A stretch of 64,000 nucleotides of DNA, taken from the NCBI GenBank assembly GCA_947177035.1, contig CAMWSS010000002.1, forward strand, positions 62,001 to 126,000, in the 5' to 3' direction. This stretch comes from an uncultured Porphyromonadaceae bacterium (GTDB lineage: Bacteria > Bacteroidota > Bacteroidia > Bacteroidales > Muribaculaceae). Position 1 is the stretch's first letter; every line of letters starts with the position of its first letter. This document shows positions 21,800 through 31,047 of this stretch, in pieces. The notes beneath the pieces were generated by a model. The model was not told the DNA's origin, did no database searches, and was given only the letters and a program-made list of their open reading frames with translations. The position numbers and the translations under genes are program-made.

Positions 21800-22612
21800 A
21801 TGAACATCCACCATTCTCCACTCATCCCTGCCGCCATCGTCGCCATGAGCCTGTGTGCCTGCGAGAAAGAGCTCGACTTCGACTATGCCGAAATCGATCC
21901 GGTGCCGGTGATCGAGGCAACGCTCGACATGGAAGGCGCAACAGTGGCGATCACGCAGACAACCCCGATGGACGAGCCTATGGACACGACGCTCCTGACC
22001 GGCGCGTCGGTCACGCTCACCGACATTACCGACGGAAGCCTGCACACTCTCATGCCCGACAGCGACGGAAAATTTCTGTCGGCCACGCCCGGAGTGCCGG
22101 GCCATAGCTACCGGATCGACGTGGACATCAACGGCGAGCAGTTCAGCGCGCAGAGCGTGATGCAACAACCGGTCAGAATCACCGACATAGCCATGGAGTG
22201 GATCAAAATGCCCTATGACCGCGTGGCAATTCTGAAAGTGGAGTTCACCGATAATCCCGCAACCACGGGCGACAGCTATTGGCTGCGGCTATACCGCAAC
22301 GGCAAGCCCTACCGCTGGAGCGTCGGCGACGACAGAGCCGCATCCGGCGGCACCATAAGCGCCATTCAGATGACCACACGGCGCGACACCACAGCCGAAG
22401 ATGACGATGACCTTCTGGTGGACGGCGACGTGATCCGCGCAACTGTGGCGCAGATCGACGCGCCGATGTATCGTATGCTTGAGTCGCTGACCGCCGGAGG
22501 CAGCAACGGCCCGCAGCTCTGGCAAGGCCGGAAACCCTGTCTCGGCTACTTCCTTGCGGCACCTGTGGCCGACACCATCATAGTGTTCCGCCCAGACTCA
22601 ATTCCCGGATAG
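21800..22612 (+). CDS. DUF4249 family lipoprotein
   Basis: 270 residues with a lipoprotein signal (AMSLCAC, Cys at 21) followed by acidic residues. The sequence PVPVIEATLDMEGATVAITQT and the later GHSYRIDVDINGEQFSAQS fit DUF4249, a surface or periplasmic lipoprotein family encoded beside TonB receptors. It begins five bases after the receptor stop. It probably assists substrate capture for that receptor, although no biochemical role is established for the family. Confidence 0.85.
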   Translation: MNIHHSPLIPAAIVAMSLCACEKELDFDYAEIDPVPVIEATLDMEGATVAITQTTPMDEPMDTTLLTGASVTLTDITDGSLHTLMPDSDGKFLSATPGVPGHSYRIDVDINGEQFSAQSVMQQPVRITDIAMEWIKMPYDRVAILKVEFTDNPATTGDSYWLRLYRNGKPYRWSVGDDRAASGGTISAIQMTTRRDTTAEDDDDLLVDGDVIRATVAQIDAPMYRMLESLTAGGSNGPQLWQGRKPCLGYFLAAPVADTIIVFRPDSIPG

Positions 22613-22647
22613 AACCAAGACTGCGATAGAAATTTAACAAATTAATT

Positions 22648-22735
22648 TATAGTACGCAATTTTTATATGCGCAAATCACCTGCAATACGCAGCTTTCACG
22701 ACAGACAAAAACGCTATAGTACGCAGCTTTCACGA
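22648..22735. repeat. Short direct repeats with a 33-34 base period
   Basis: TACGCAGCTTTCACGA occurs exactly at 22686-22701 and 22720-22735. A diverged copy, TACGCAATTTTTAT, starts at 22653. The extended TATAGTACGCA occurs at 22648-22658 and 22715-22725. The repeats lie between the convergent DUF4249 and MscS genes, and the last copy ends right at the MscS stop codon. No intrinsic terminator is seen between these genes. Confidence 0.7.
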
Positions 22736-23902
22736 TCATCCGGCGGACTGGGCATTGGGCGAAAGTGAGGAAGGATAGTTGTAGACACGCAGGCCGAAGT
22801 CGGAGGCCACGGCGTTCAGATGCTCGAATATCTGAGACTGGATAGCTTCATATTCCGGCCAGTCGGTTGTGTCGGTGAAACACCACATCTGCAGCGGCAG
22901 TCCGGCATCGGTCGGAGCCATGAGGCGCACCATGATCAGTCCGTTTTTGGTGATGCGAGGATGATTCCTGAGATATTGCAGACAATAGGCCCGGTATTTT
23001 CCGAGATTGGTCGACAGCTGATCGGTGGAATTGTCTGACGTGCCGCCGGTCACCGACGTCGCGTCGATGATGACGCTGCGGGCAATGCGCCGCATGCCGG
23101 AGTCACTCATTCCTTTCCAGTTTTGAAACGGACCTGACACCAGAGCATATGGCGGCAACATGATTATCGTGTTGTCGAAATTCTGGATCTTCACCACCGA
23201 GATGGTCACGTCTGTCACTATGCCGTCGGCAGGAGTGCCAGGCACCGTCACCCAGTCGCCGACATGAAGCATGTCGTTAAGGCTCAGCTGAATGCCGGCC
23301 ACAAAACCGAGAATACTGTCCTTAAACACCAGCATCAGCACCGCGGCACATGCCGTCAGTCCGCCAAGCAGAGCCATCGGCGAACGGCCAACCGCCACGC
23401 TGACGCAGAGAATGACTGTCACGATCCACAGCAGCCCTTCGGCCACGTTGAGAATCCCTTTCAGCGGAAGATGGCGCACATTGTCGTGACGGTCATAGTG
23501 GAGCCACACAAAGCGCATCACTGCATTGATAGCAACACCCACGGCCACAGCCAGATATATCAGCACCACGCGCAACACCACAGTGTGCATACGCGTGGAA
23601 TAATCGAATATAAACGGCACGAATCCCATCAACACCAGCGGAGTGACAACATGAGAACACTTTTGCAGAGTGCGGGCATTGAGCAGTTCCTGCCCCCACA
23701 CCGTGTGGCGGAGTCTGACCCAGCGGCGCACGGCCCATAGCACAAGCCGGCGCAAAAGGGTGCCGACGGCAAGGGCTATTATTATGACTATTATAAAATA
23801 TATCACCTCTTCAAGAGAGCGGGAGCCGCCTAATCCCAGTCGTCCGAAGGCGCTGTCGATAGTCTGGAGAAGCCATGTGGCCACTTTGTGTTGCTGAATC
23901 AT
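22736..23902 (-). CDS. MscS-family mechanosensitive channel
   Basis: 388 residues with about five membrane helices in the first 190 residues, then a soluble MscS beta/alpha domain. The pore-lining and beta-domain region reads LTACAAVLMLVFKDSILGFV, followed by LSLNDMLHVGDWV and FDNTIIMLPP, all standard for the family. The size and the long helical N terminus are closer to YbdG/MscM-type than to minimal MscS. It would release osmolytes under hypo-osmotic shock. It is convergent with the DUF4249 gene and has no operon partner. Confidence 0.88.
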   Translation of the reverse strand: MIQQHKVATWLLQTIDSAFGRLGLGGSRSLEEVIYFIIVIIIALAVGTLLRRLVLWAVRRWVRLRHTVWGQELLNARTLQKCSHVVTPLVLMGFVPFIFDYSTRMHTVVLRVVLIYLAVAVGVAINAVMRFVWLHYDRHDNVRHLPLKGILNVAEGLLWIVTVILCVSVAVGRSPMALLGGLTACAAVLMLVFKDSILGFVAGIQLSLNDMLHVGDWVTVPGTPADGIVTDVTISVVKIQNFDNTIIMLPPYALVSGPFQNWKGMSDSGMRRIARSVIIDATSVTGGTSDNSTDQLSTNLGKYRAYCLQYLRNHPRITKNGLIMVRLMAPTDAGLPLQMWCFTDTTDWPEYEAIQSQIFEHLNAVASDFGLRVYNYPSSLSPNAQSAG

Positions 23903-23964
23903 AACATGGATGAAGTTTTTACCTTTTTAACAATCAAGGCATCAGAAATGATCGATATAATTGC

Positions 23965-23972
23965 TACTTTTG
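23965..23972 (+). promoter_or_regulatory. -7 box of the peptidoglycan-degradation operon
   Basis: TACTTTTG matches TAnnTTTG exactly, 14 bases before the ATG at 23986. No clean -33 TTTG is visible. The leader would be short, about 8 bases. Confidence 0.55.
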
Positions 23973-23985
23973 TAAAAAACTTGAC

Positions 23986-26517
23986 ATGAAAAGACTTTCA
24001 GTATATATGCTCTCCATGGCATTGGCGCTATCGGCCGCGGCCAAAGGAGCTTACGTGCAGCGGGCCGACGCGCCGGAGGGCGCCATGTCGGGACGCGTGA
24101 TCGCGGTGGCACCGAGCCACGGACGTTATTATGAAGAAAAACTCGACCGGTGGGAATGGCAGCGGAGCAGGCTGCACACAACGGTCGAAGATCTGTTTTC
24201 CACATCGTTCGTCCTGCCGTTTCTCACTCCGATGCTCGAAAACGCCGGAGCATACGTGGTGATGCCGCGCGAACGCGACACTTCAACCCGCGAACTGATC
24301 ATCGATCCCGACGGAGAGTTCGCCATACACGGTTATGACGAGACCCACGCCCATAAACGCGACAGGAAGCTGGCATGGACCGACGCGCCGGAGCCAGGGT
24401 TCGGACTGAGCGTGGCCGAACTGACCGACGGACAGAATCCATTCGCAATGGGCATGGCGCGCCAGGCCCAGGCAACCGCCGAACCCGATAAGGCGGTCAC
24501 GGCCCGGTGGAGCGCCGAAATCCCGGCCACGGGCGATTATGCCGTCTATGTCAGCTACCGGTCATCGCCACAAAGCTGCCAGGCTGTGACCTACACCGTC
24601 AATGCCGCGGCTGGCCCGGTGACAGTGACGGTTGACCAACGGCGCGGCGGAGGCACGTGGACCTATCTGGGCACATTCCGCTTCATGGCCGCAGAGACCG
24701 AGACTCCGCTGGTTGAGATCACGTCGCTGTCGGCCTCACCGGGCACAGTCAGCGCCGACGCGGTGAAGATCGGCGGCGGAATGGGCAACGTGGCGCGCGG
24801 CATAAAGCCTCAAACCAGCGGGCTGCCGCGCTATGCCGAAGCCGCGCGATATTGGCTGCAATGGGCTGGAATGCCCGATTCGATATATGCCGGAGCAGAA
24901 GGTGACAGAGGCGACTATCGCGACGATATGTTCGCCCGCCCGAAGTGGGTGAATTACCTTAAAAACGAACTTGACGTGCCGATCGACCTGTTTCTCAGCT
25001 TCCACACTGACGCCGGCGTGAAAGACTCACCCGCAGAGACAGTGGGGACAATGGGAATTTTCTACACCGACCGTGGCAAATCGTTTCCCGACGGACGATC
25101 GCGCCGGCTCAACCGCGCACTGGCCGACTCGGTTGTCAGCTCAGTGACGCGCGACGTCAGAGCGAAGTATGCTCCGGAATGGACCCGACGCAAGATGCGC
25201 GACAGGTCATACGTCGAAATCCGTATTCCCGAAGTCCCGTCCATGCTGCTCGAACTGCTGTCGCACCAGAACTATGCCGACATGACCCTCGGACTCGACC
25301 CGAAGTTCCGCTTCGACGTGAGCCGCGCCGTCTACAAAGGGCTTCTCCGCTATCTGTCGGCACGCCGGCAGGCACGCTATATCGTGCAGCCGCTTCCCGT
25401 CACAGACTTTGCCGTCAAGCGCCGCGAGCGGGCATCGTCGCCAGCCGAACTGACGCTGTCGTGGCAACCGGCCGTCGATCCGCTGGAACCGACGGCGCGC
25501 CCGGCGCGCTATCGCGTCGAAGAGCGCACAGGCAACCCCGACAACCCGTTCCGCCATCTGGCCGAAACGGTGGTCCCGCATCTCGACGTTGAGATAGTGC
25601 CCGGACAGATACACTCATATCGCGTCATCGCCATCAACGACGGCGGAGAGTCATTCCCGTCGGAAGTGCTGTCGGCCGGATACTCGGTGCGCAGCGCCAC
25701 ACAATGGATCACGGTTGTCAACGCCTTCACCCGAGTGTCGGCGCCCGACGGATTCTGGGCCGGCGACTATGCCGGCTTCGGACTGCGCGATGCCGGAGTG
25801 CCATGGGGCACCGACGTTTTCCACACCGGAAAGGTCCATGAGTTCAGAAGAAGCGCCGCATGGGCCGACGACGACGATCCTGGATTCGGAGCGTCGGGCT
25901 GGGAGCTGGAAGGCCGCGCCATCGCCGGCAATTCGTTTGATTTCACCACCATACACGGCGAAGCCATTCTCGGATGCGGACGCTCGTTTGTCAGCACTTC
26001 GGCGGCGGCCTTCTGCGCCGACTCGCTCGACACTCCGCCGGTGGTCGACCTCATGCTTGGCCTACAGACCGAGATCAGCCCCGACCTGCAGCGGCGTCTG
26101 CACTCGGCCGCACAACGCGGCTCAGGCCTGATAGTGAGCGGCGCATTTGTCGGCGCAGATACTCCAGCGGTCACGGCCGCCGATCTCGGCATCATCGGCC
26201 GCGGCGCCATCGGATCGGCGCCGGCAGGTGTCCACGAGGTCACGTCGGTCTTCTTCTCCACGTTCCCCGGAAGCCACTATTTGCTTGACTCCGACCTGCC
26301 TTATCGTATCAGCAGCTGCTCGGGACTCGACGCAGCAGGCACCGGACAGGCGGCTGTGGTGATGCGCTACGACGGTTCTCTCATGCCGGCCGCAGTGGCC
26401 TTCAGAACCGGCGGATACAGCTCGCTGACTCTTGGCTTCCCGTTCGAGTCAGTCACCCGCGCCGACGCGCGCAAAAAATTAATGAACCAGGCTCTTAAAT
26501 TCATTCAGGAAAAATGA
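23986..26517 (+). CDS. Secreted amidase-like protein with golvesin-type and FN3 domains
   Basis: 843 residues with a signal peptide ([14 protein letters not shown]). The N-acetylmuramoyl-L-alanine amidase (Amidase_3) fold seems to be split. The first part (about 35-100) begins [21 protein letters not shown] golvesin-type beta domain is inserted at about 125-260 ([15 protein letters not shown]). The amidase then resumes with [11 protein letters not shown] and [20 protein letters not shown], giving His and Glu ligand candidates. An FN3 domain follows at about 485-565 ([15 protein letters not shown]). The last 280 residues are of unknown fold. Database relatives are often called xanthan lyase, which I regard as misleading. 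The stop overlaps the GT2 start as ATGA. Confidence 0.78.
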   Translation: MKRLSVYMLSMALALSAAAKGAYVQRADAPEGAMSGRVIAVAPSHGRYYEEKLDRWEWQRSRLHTTVEDLFSTSFVLPFLTPMLENAGAYVVMPRERDTSTRELIIDPDGEFAIHGYDETHAHKRDRKLAWTDAPEPGFGLSVAELTDGQNPFAMGMARQAQATAEPDKAVTARWSAEIPATGDYAVYVSYRSSPQSCQAVTYTVNAAAGPVTVTVDQRRGGGTWTYLGTFRFMAAETETPLVEITSLSASPGTVSADAVKIGGGMGNVARGIKPQTSGLPRYAEAARYWLQWAGMPDSIYAGAEGDRGDYRDDMFARPKWVNYLKNELDVPIDLFLSFHTDAGVKDSPAETVGTMGIFYTDRGKSFPDGRSRRLNRALADSVVSSVTRDVRAKYAPEWTRRKMRDRSYVEIRIPEVPSMLLELLSHQNYADMTLGLDPKFRFDVSRAVYKGLLRYLSARRQARYIVQPLPVTDFAVKRRERASSPAELTLSWQPAVDPLEPTARPARYRVEERTGNPDNPFRHLAETVVPHLDVEIVPGQIHSYRVIAINDGGESFPSEVLSAGYSVRSATQWITVVNAFTRVSAPDGFWAGDYAGFGLRDAGVPWGTDVFHTGKVHEFRRSAAWADDDDPGFGASGWELEGRAIAGNSFDFTTIHGEAILGCGRSFVSTSAAAFCADSLDTPPVVDLMLGLQTEISPDLQRRLHSAAQRGSGLIVSGAFVGADTPAVTAADLGIIGRGAIGSAPAGVHEVTSVFFSTFPGSHYLLDSDLPYRISSCSGLDAAGTGQAAVVMRYDGSLMPAAVAFRTGGYSSLTLGFPFESVTRADARKKLMNQALKFIQEK

Positions 26518-27851
26518 TTGACATAATACGTCTAAAAAACAACTCGGCGGCCGAAGTGAAACGCGCCGCAAGAGAGACCTCCACCGACTATACCCTGCTG
26601 TGGACCGGACGTGCACCGGCCGCCTCGATAGAGATCAGACGCTTCGGCCGTGTCGCGGCCGACACCGCTCCGGCAATGGCATATGCCGACTATGCGCTGA
26701 CCGATGCCGACGGCGTGCGCCACACGGTTCAGGTCATAGACCGTCAGGAAGGATCACTGCGCGATGATTTTGACTATGGTCCCGCTCTGCTTGTCGACTC
26801 CCGGCTGCTGCGCCAGGTGGCCGGCGATATCCCCGACGACTACCGCGCCGCCGGAGTCTATGACATGATTCTGCGGCTGAGCCGGCTCGGCGAGATCGTG
26901 TGCATTCCCGAAACGCTGTCGGTAGCCGCATGCCCTGAGACCGAAGCCTCCTCAACGGCGGCATCAGAAGCCCAGTTCGACTATGTGGATCCGCGCAACC
27001 GCCAGGCCCAGATCGAAATGGAACAGGCTTGCACGGCCCACCTGCGCGAAATCGGCGCCTTCATCGGACCAGACGAAGTGGCCGACGTTGACTTCAGCGG
27101 CGATTTTCCGGTGGAAGTGTCGGTGGTGATTCCGGTGCGTAACCGCGTGGCCACCATTGTGGACGCGATGATCAGCGCTCTTGAGCAGGAAACTGATTTT
27201 GAGTTCAACGTGCTTGTGGTCGACAACCACAGCACCGACGGCACGGCCGAGGCGGTCGAGCACTTTGCCGCTGCCGACAGCCGCGTCATAAAGGTAGATC
27301 CGGGCGAAGGACACGGCATCGGCGGTTGCTGGAACGCGGCACTGGCCCACCCGCTCTGCGGACGGTTTGCCGTGCAGCTCGACAGCGACGACATATATTC
27401 GGCGCCCGACGTCCTGCAACGCATCGCCGAAGAGTTCCGCCGCACGAAAGCCGCCATGGTCATCGGATCATACACTCTGACCGATTTCCGCCTGAACGTG
27501 ATTCCGCCTGGACTCATCGACCACGCTGAATGGACCGACGACAACGGACGCAACAACGCGCTGCGCATCAACGGCCTCGGGGCGCCAAGGGCATTTTTCA
27601 CCCCGATAGCGCGCGAAATCGGATTTCCCGACACTTGCTATGGCGAGGACTATGCCATGGGCCTGCGCATGAGCCGCCACTACCGCATCGCGCGCATATA
27701 CTCCAACCTCTACTTCTGCCGCAGGTGGGAGGGCAACTCCGACAGTGCCCTGCCGCTGTCACGCATCAATGCCAACAACCGCTACAAAGACCGCCTGCGC
27801 ACCATCGAACTCGCCGCGCGCCGACTCCGCCATGGAAAAGAAAGAGATTGA
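26514..27851 (+). CDS. GT2 family glycosyltransferase with an extra N-terminal domain
   Basis: 445 residues, no signal peptide and no membrane anchor. Residues 200-445 are a GT-A glycosyltransferase: [16 protein letters not shown] at 200-215, [11 protein letters not shown] at 234-244, metal-binding DSDD at 290-293, and an acidic GEDYAMGLR acceptor or base region. Residues 1-195 have no nucleotide-binding start motif. The order [11 protein letters not shown], then [12 protein letters not shown], then [15 protein letters not shown] resembles the second half of a GT2 domain. It may be a decayed duplicate. Donor and acceptor are unknown. It is coupled by overlaps on both sides to peptidoglycan-related genes. 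Confidence 0.82.
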   Translation: MIDIIRLKNNSAAEVKRAARETSTDYTLLWTGRAPAASIEIRRFGRVAADTAPAMAYADYALTDADGVRHTVQVIDRQEGSLRDDFDYGPALLVDSRLLRQVAGDIPDDYRAAGVYDMILRLSRLGEIVCIPETLSVAACPETEASSTAASEAQFDYVDPRNRQAQIEMEQACTAHLREIGAFIGPDEVADVDFSGDFPVEVSVVIPVRNRVATIVDAMISALEQETDFEFNVLVVDNHSTDGTAEAVEHFAAADSRVIKVDPGEGHGIGGCWNAALAHPLCGRFAVQLDSDDIYSAPDVLQRIAEEFRRTKAAMVIGSYTLTDFRLNVIPPGLIDHAEWTDDNGRNNALRINGLGAPRAFFTPIAREIGFPDTCYGEDYAMGLRMSRHYRIARIYSNLYFCRRWEGNSDSALPLSRINANNRYKDRLRTIELAARRLRHGKERD

Positions 27852-29754
27852 ACGCTTCATCAGCCATCAGCTTGATGTGTGGCCCGAAGCGGCCGAACGC
27901 CATGCCGCTCTGCGCGACGTCGCTGTCAAGGAGGTGACCGCATTCGGCACAACGATGCGCGTGCAGTTCAACCCGGCGCGTGCAGTGAGCACCACCGCGC
28001 GTGTCGACCCCGCCGCCATCGCCGCTCGTCCGTGCTTTTTATGCGAATCAAACAGGCCGGCATGCCAGTGCGGCATCGAACTTGACGGAGGATTCACCGT
28101 TCTGCTCAACCCGTTTCCCATCTTTCCCGGCCATCTTGTCATAGCCTCCAAAATCCATGAACCTCAGACGCTCAGGGGCAAGACGCGGCAGATGCGCGAA
28201 ATCTCGCGCCTGCTTCCCGGCTATGTGCTGGTGTTCAACGGCGCACGCGCCGGAGCATCGGCTCCTGACCATATGCACTTCCAGGCCGTGCCTGCCGGCT
28301 ATGTCACAGTGCCTGACTGGTGCTTCACCTATGAGCTGCCCGAGGGAGTGGAACCTGACGACGACGGAATGATCAACGCATACTGCATCGACGGACGCAT
28401 ACGCATTCTCCCGCGCCGCGCCCACCGCCCGCAGTGTTACGGGCAGATGCTTGTCAGCCCGGCCTCACTCGATCTGGGAGGCACGCTGATCACGGTGCGC
28501 CGCGAAGACTTCGACCGGACAGACACCCAGACACTCGAGCGGATACTCGCCGATGTGACATTTCTCCAGCCCGAAGTGCAGGTGGGCATAACCGAGTGTG
28601 CCGACCCGCAGGTTAAGCTCCGGCCCGACGGCCTGACCGAGGTCGGAGGAGTGACGATCGGCGCCGGATTCCACTGGCAGCGGCGCATGACACAGCTGTT
28701 TGCCGGATCGGTGGAACTCCACCCGCTGCCAGGCGGAATGACCCGGGTGGTCAACCGCGTCAGCGTCGAGGAATATCTGCGCTCGGTGATCGCGTCGGAG
28801 ATGAACGCCACTTCGTCGGTGGAACTGCTCAAAGCCCATGCCGTGATTTCACGCAGCTGGCTCATGGCTCAGCTAAGGATGACGCGCGCGCTGGCTTGCA
28901 AGGGAGTTCCGGTGCCTGAGCCGGCCGACAACTGCACCGACACCATCGTGCGGTGGTATGACCGCGACGATCACCATGACTTCGACGTCTGCGCCGACGA
29001 CCACTGCCAGCGCTATCAGGGCGCCGGACGCGCCTCGACACCGCAGGTCGACGAAGCCATCGACGCCACGCGAGGGCTGGTGCTCACCGATGCCGAAGGA
29101 CGCATTGCCGACACCCGCTTCTCGAAGTGCTGCGGCGGGGTGACAGAGCTGTTTCAGAACTGCTGGCAACCCAATGCCCACAGCTATCTCCGGGCAATCG
29201 TCGATGCACAAGGCGCTCCGGATCTTCCGGATCTGACCGGCGAGGAAGGAGCCGCCAGGTGGATCGCCGCGACACCGCAATGCAACTGCAACACTTCCGA
29301 TCCAGACGTGCTCGGCCAGGTGCTCAACGATTTCGACGTGGAAACAACGCCCGACTTCTTCAGGTGGGAACAGACCTATGGCCAGGAAGAACTGTCGGCA
29401 CTGGTGCGCCGGCGCTCAGGCATAGACTTCGGCATCATCACCGAACTGCGCCCGCTCCATCGCGGACCGTCGGGGCGCATCACCCGGCTGCTGATCGCCG
29501 GCACTCTCCGGCAGATGACCGTCGGCAAGGAACTCGAAATAAGACGCTGGCTGTCGGAGAGCCATCTGCGCAGCTCGGCATTCAGCGTGAGCCGCGGCGA
29601 CGACGGGTCGTTCATACTCCGCGGAGCCGGATGGGGCCACGGAGTCGGACTGTGTCAGATCGGGGCGGCCATGATGGCATGCCGCGGCAACGGATTCCGC
29701 ACTATTCTCTCACACTATTTTCCAGAAACACAACTCACAAGACTATACCGATGA
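27832..29754 (+). CDS. DUF4922 (HIT/GalT-like) - SpoIID fusion protein
   Basis: 640 residues in one uninterrupted frame. The first 240 match DUF4922, a nucleotide phosphorylase/transferase-like domain. It has CFLC (68-71), [13 protein letters not shown] and the HxHxQ catalytic motif HMHFQ (147-151) of Ap4A-phosphorylase/GalT-type enzymes. From about 250 to 640 it is SpoIID/LytB. It has VIASEM with the probable catalytic Glu323, [24 protein letters not shown] (430-439) and the closing [13 protein letters not shown] (600-612). SpoIID is a lytic transglycosylase for peptide-free glycan strands and normally works outside the cytoplasm. No signal peptide or membrane helix is present here. The start at 27832 overlaps the GT2 gene by 20 bases, and the stop overlaps the NamZ gene as ATGA. 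Confidence 0.85.
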   Translation: MEKKEIERFISHQLDVWPEAAERHAALRDVAVKEVTAFGTTMRVQFNPARAVSTTARVDPAAIAARPCFLCESNRPACQCGIELDGGFTVLLNPFPIFPGHLVIASKIHEPQTLRGKTRQMREISRLLPGYVLVFNGARAGASAPDHMHFQAVPAGYVTVPDWCFTYELPEGVEPDDDGMINAYCIDGRIRILPRRAHRPQCYGQMLVSPASLDLGGTLITVRREDFDRTDTQTLERILADVTFLQPEVQVGITECADPQVKLRPDGLTEVGGVTIGAGFHWQRRMTQLFAGSVELHPLPGGMTRVVNRVSVEEYLRSVIASEMNATSSVELLKAHAVISRSWLMAQLRMTRALACKGVPVPEPADNCTDTIVRWYDRDDHHDFDVCADDHCQRYQGAGRASTPQVDEAIDATRGLVLTDAEGRIADTRFSKCCGGVTELFQNCWQPNAHSYLRAIVDAQGAPDLPDLTGEEGAARWIAATPQCNCNTSDPDVLGQVLNDFDVETTPDFFRWEQTYGQEELSALVRRRSGIDFGIITELRPLHRGPSGRITRLLIAGTLRQMTVGKELEIRRWLSESHLRSSAFSVSRGDDGSFILRGAGWGHGVGLCQIGAAMMACRGNGFRTILSHYFPETQLTRLYR

Positions 29755-30971
29755 ACAACAGACTGACTCTGGCATTGGCGGCGCTGATCACGGCCATAGC
29801 CTCGGCCGCACAGGTGCTTCCCGGAGTGGAAGTGCTGGCCGCACGCGGCTTCGCCCCGGTCAAAGGCAAACGGGTGGCGCTGGTCACCAACCCGACAGGC
29901 GTTGACCGACGCCTGCGCTCCACGGTCGACATTCTCCATTCGGCGCCCGGCGTAAGCCTTGTGGCGCTGCTTGCCCCGGAACATGGGGTGCGCGGCAACA
30001 TCACCGCCGGCGCCAGGGTGGCCACCGAAACCGACGCAGCCACCGGAGTGAAGGTGCATTCCCTCTATGGCCGCACCCGCAAACCGACCGCCGAGATGCT
30101 TCGCGACGCCGACGTGCTGGTCTATGATATCCAGGATCTGGGCTGCCGCTCCTACACCTTCATCTCCACTCTCGGACTCTGCATGGAGGCGTGTGCCGAA
30201 CAGGGCAAGGAGATGGTAGTGCTCGACAGGCCCAATCCGCTGGGCGGCGAACGGGTGGAGGGCGCGATGCTCGACAGCGACTGCCGCTCGTTTGTCAGCC
30301 AATACAACATCCCTTACCTCTATGGACTCACCCCGGGAGAGCTTGCCCTCTATCTCAACGATTCGGAATTCGGCGGGCGCGTCAGGCTGACCGTGGTGCC
30401 GATGGAGGGGTGGAAACGCCGCATGACCTATGCCGACACGGGGCTGCCATGGGTGCTTCCATCGCCACATGTCCCGACTCCGCAAACGGCCATGTTCTAT
30501 CCGGCCACCGGAATTCTGGGCGAACTGGACTATGCATCGGTGGGAGTGGGATACACCATGCCGTTCCGGCTGATATGCACGGCCTGGGCCGATGCCGACG
30601 AGCTGGCCCGGCGACTCAATGCGCTGAAACTTGCATCGGTGACATTCAGACCGGTGCACATCAAGCCATATTATGGGTTCGGAAACGGCCAGGATCTCCA
30701 CGGAGTGGAAGTCTATATCAATGATCCGCACACTCCAGTCGACCTGACCCTGCTGCAATTCTATGCCATGCAGGAACTGGCGGCCATGCGCCCTGCGAAA
30801 GCGGCGTTCAGCCAGCCGGCGGCATCAAGTTCGCGGCTACAGATGTTTGACCGCGTATGCGGCAGCAAAAAGATCCGTCAGGAATTTTCGCGGCGCCATC
30901 TGGTGGCCGACATCCTGCCGCTGTGGCAAAGCGACTTCCGCGAACAGTCGCGTCCATATCGCCTGTATTGA
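29751..30971 (+). CDS. namZ: Exo-beta-N-acetylmuramidase, NamZ/DUF1343 family
   Basis: 406 residues with a signal peptide ([20 protein letters not shown]). Family motifs include GKRVALVTNPTGVD, LLAPEHGVRG, VLVYDIQDLGCRSYTFI, LDRPNPLGG and PSPHVPTPQTAMFYP. All are typical of DUF1343, now known as NamZ (GH171), which removes MurNAc from the non-reducing end of peptidoglycan fragments. It is the last gene of the operon. Its ATG overlaps the SpoIID-fusion stop, and a terminator lies just after the gene. Released MurNAc would need uptake; no transporter is encoded nearby. Confidence 0.9.
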   Translation: MNNRLTLALAALITAIASAAQVLPGVEVLAARGFAPVKGKRVALVTNPTGVDRRLRSTVDILHSAPGVSLVALLAPEHGVRGNITAGARVATETDAATGVKVHSLYGRTRKPTAEMLRDADVLVYDIQDLGCRSYTFISTLGLCMEACAEQGKEMVVLDRPNPLGGERVEGAMLDSDCRSFVSQYNIPYLYGLTPGELALYLNDSEFGGRVRLTVVPMEGWKRRMTYADTGLPWVLPSPHVPTPQTAMFYPATGILGELDYASVGVGYTMPFRLICTAWADADELARRLNALKLASVTFRPVHIKPYYGFGNGQDLHGVEVYINDPHTPVDLTLLQFYAMQELAAMRPAKAAFSQPAASSSRLQMFDRVCGSKKIRQEFSRRHLVADILPLWQSDFREQSRPYRLY

Positions 30972-30988
30972 CCGATTACACAAAACAG

Positions 30989-31027
30989 CAGCGGAACGCC
31001 ATTCAGGCGCTCCGCTGTTGTTTTTTT
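30989..31027 (+). terminator. Terminator of the amidase-to-namZ operon
   Basis: Bases 30989-31000 and 31006-31017 pair over 12 bp with one mismatch around a five-base loop. The T-rich stretch to 31027 follows. It lies 17 bases past the namZ stop. Confidence 0.88.
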
Positions 31028-31047
31028 GATGACCTTCTGGAGAGAAA

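Noticed and set aside
22648-22735. A CRISPR array
   Set aside because: There are only two exact 16-base copies 18 bases apart plus one weak copy, with no cas gene in the window.
23986-26517. Xanthan lyase as the name for the secreted 843-residue protein
   Set aside because: The visible parts are a split amidase fold, a golvesin-type insert and FN3. No polysaccharide-lyase domain is apparent.
27745-29754. A frameshift or chimeric call joining DUF4922 and SpoIID
   Set aside because: The frame is continuous with a smooth linker near residues 240-260, and both ends overlap operon neighbours as expected for one gene.
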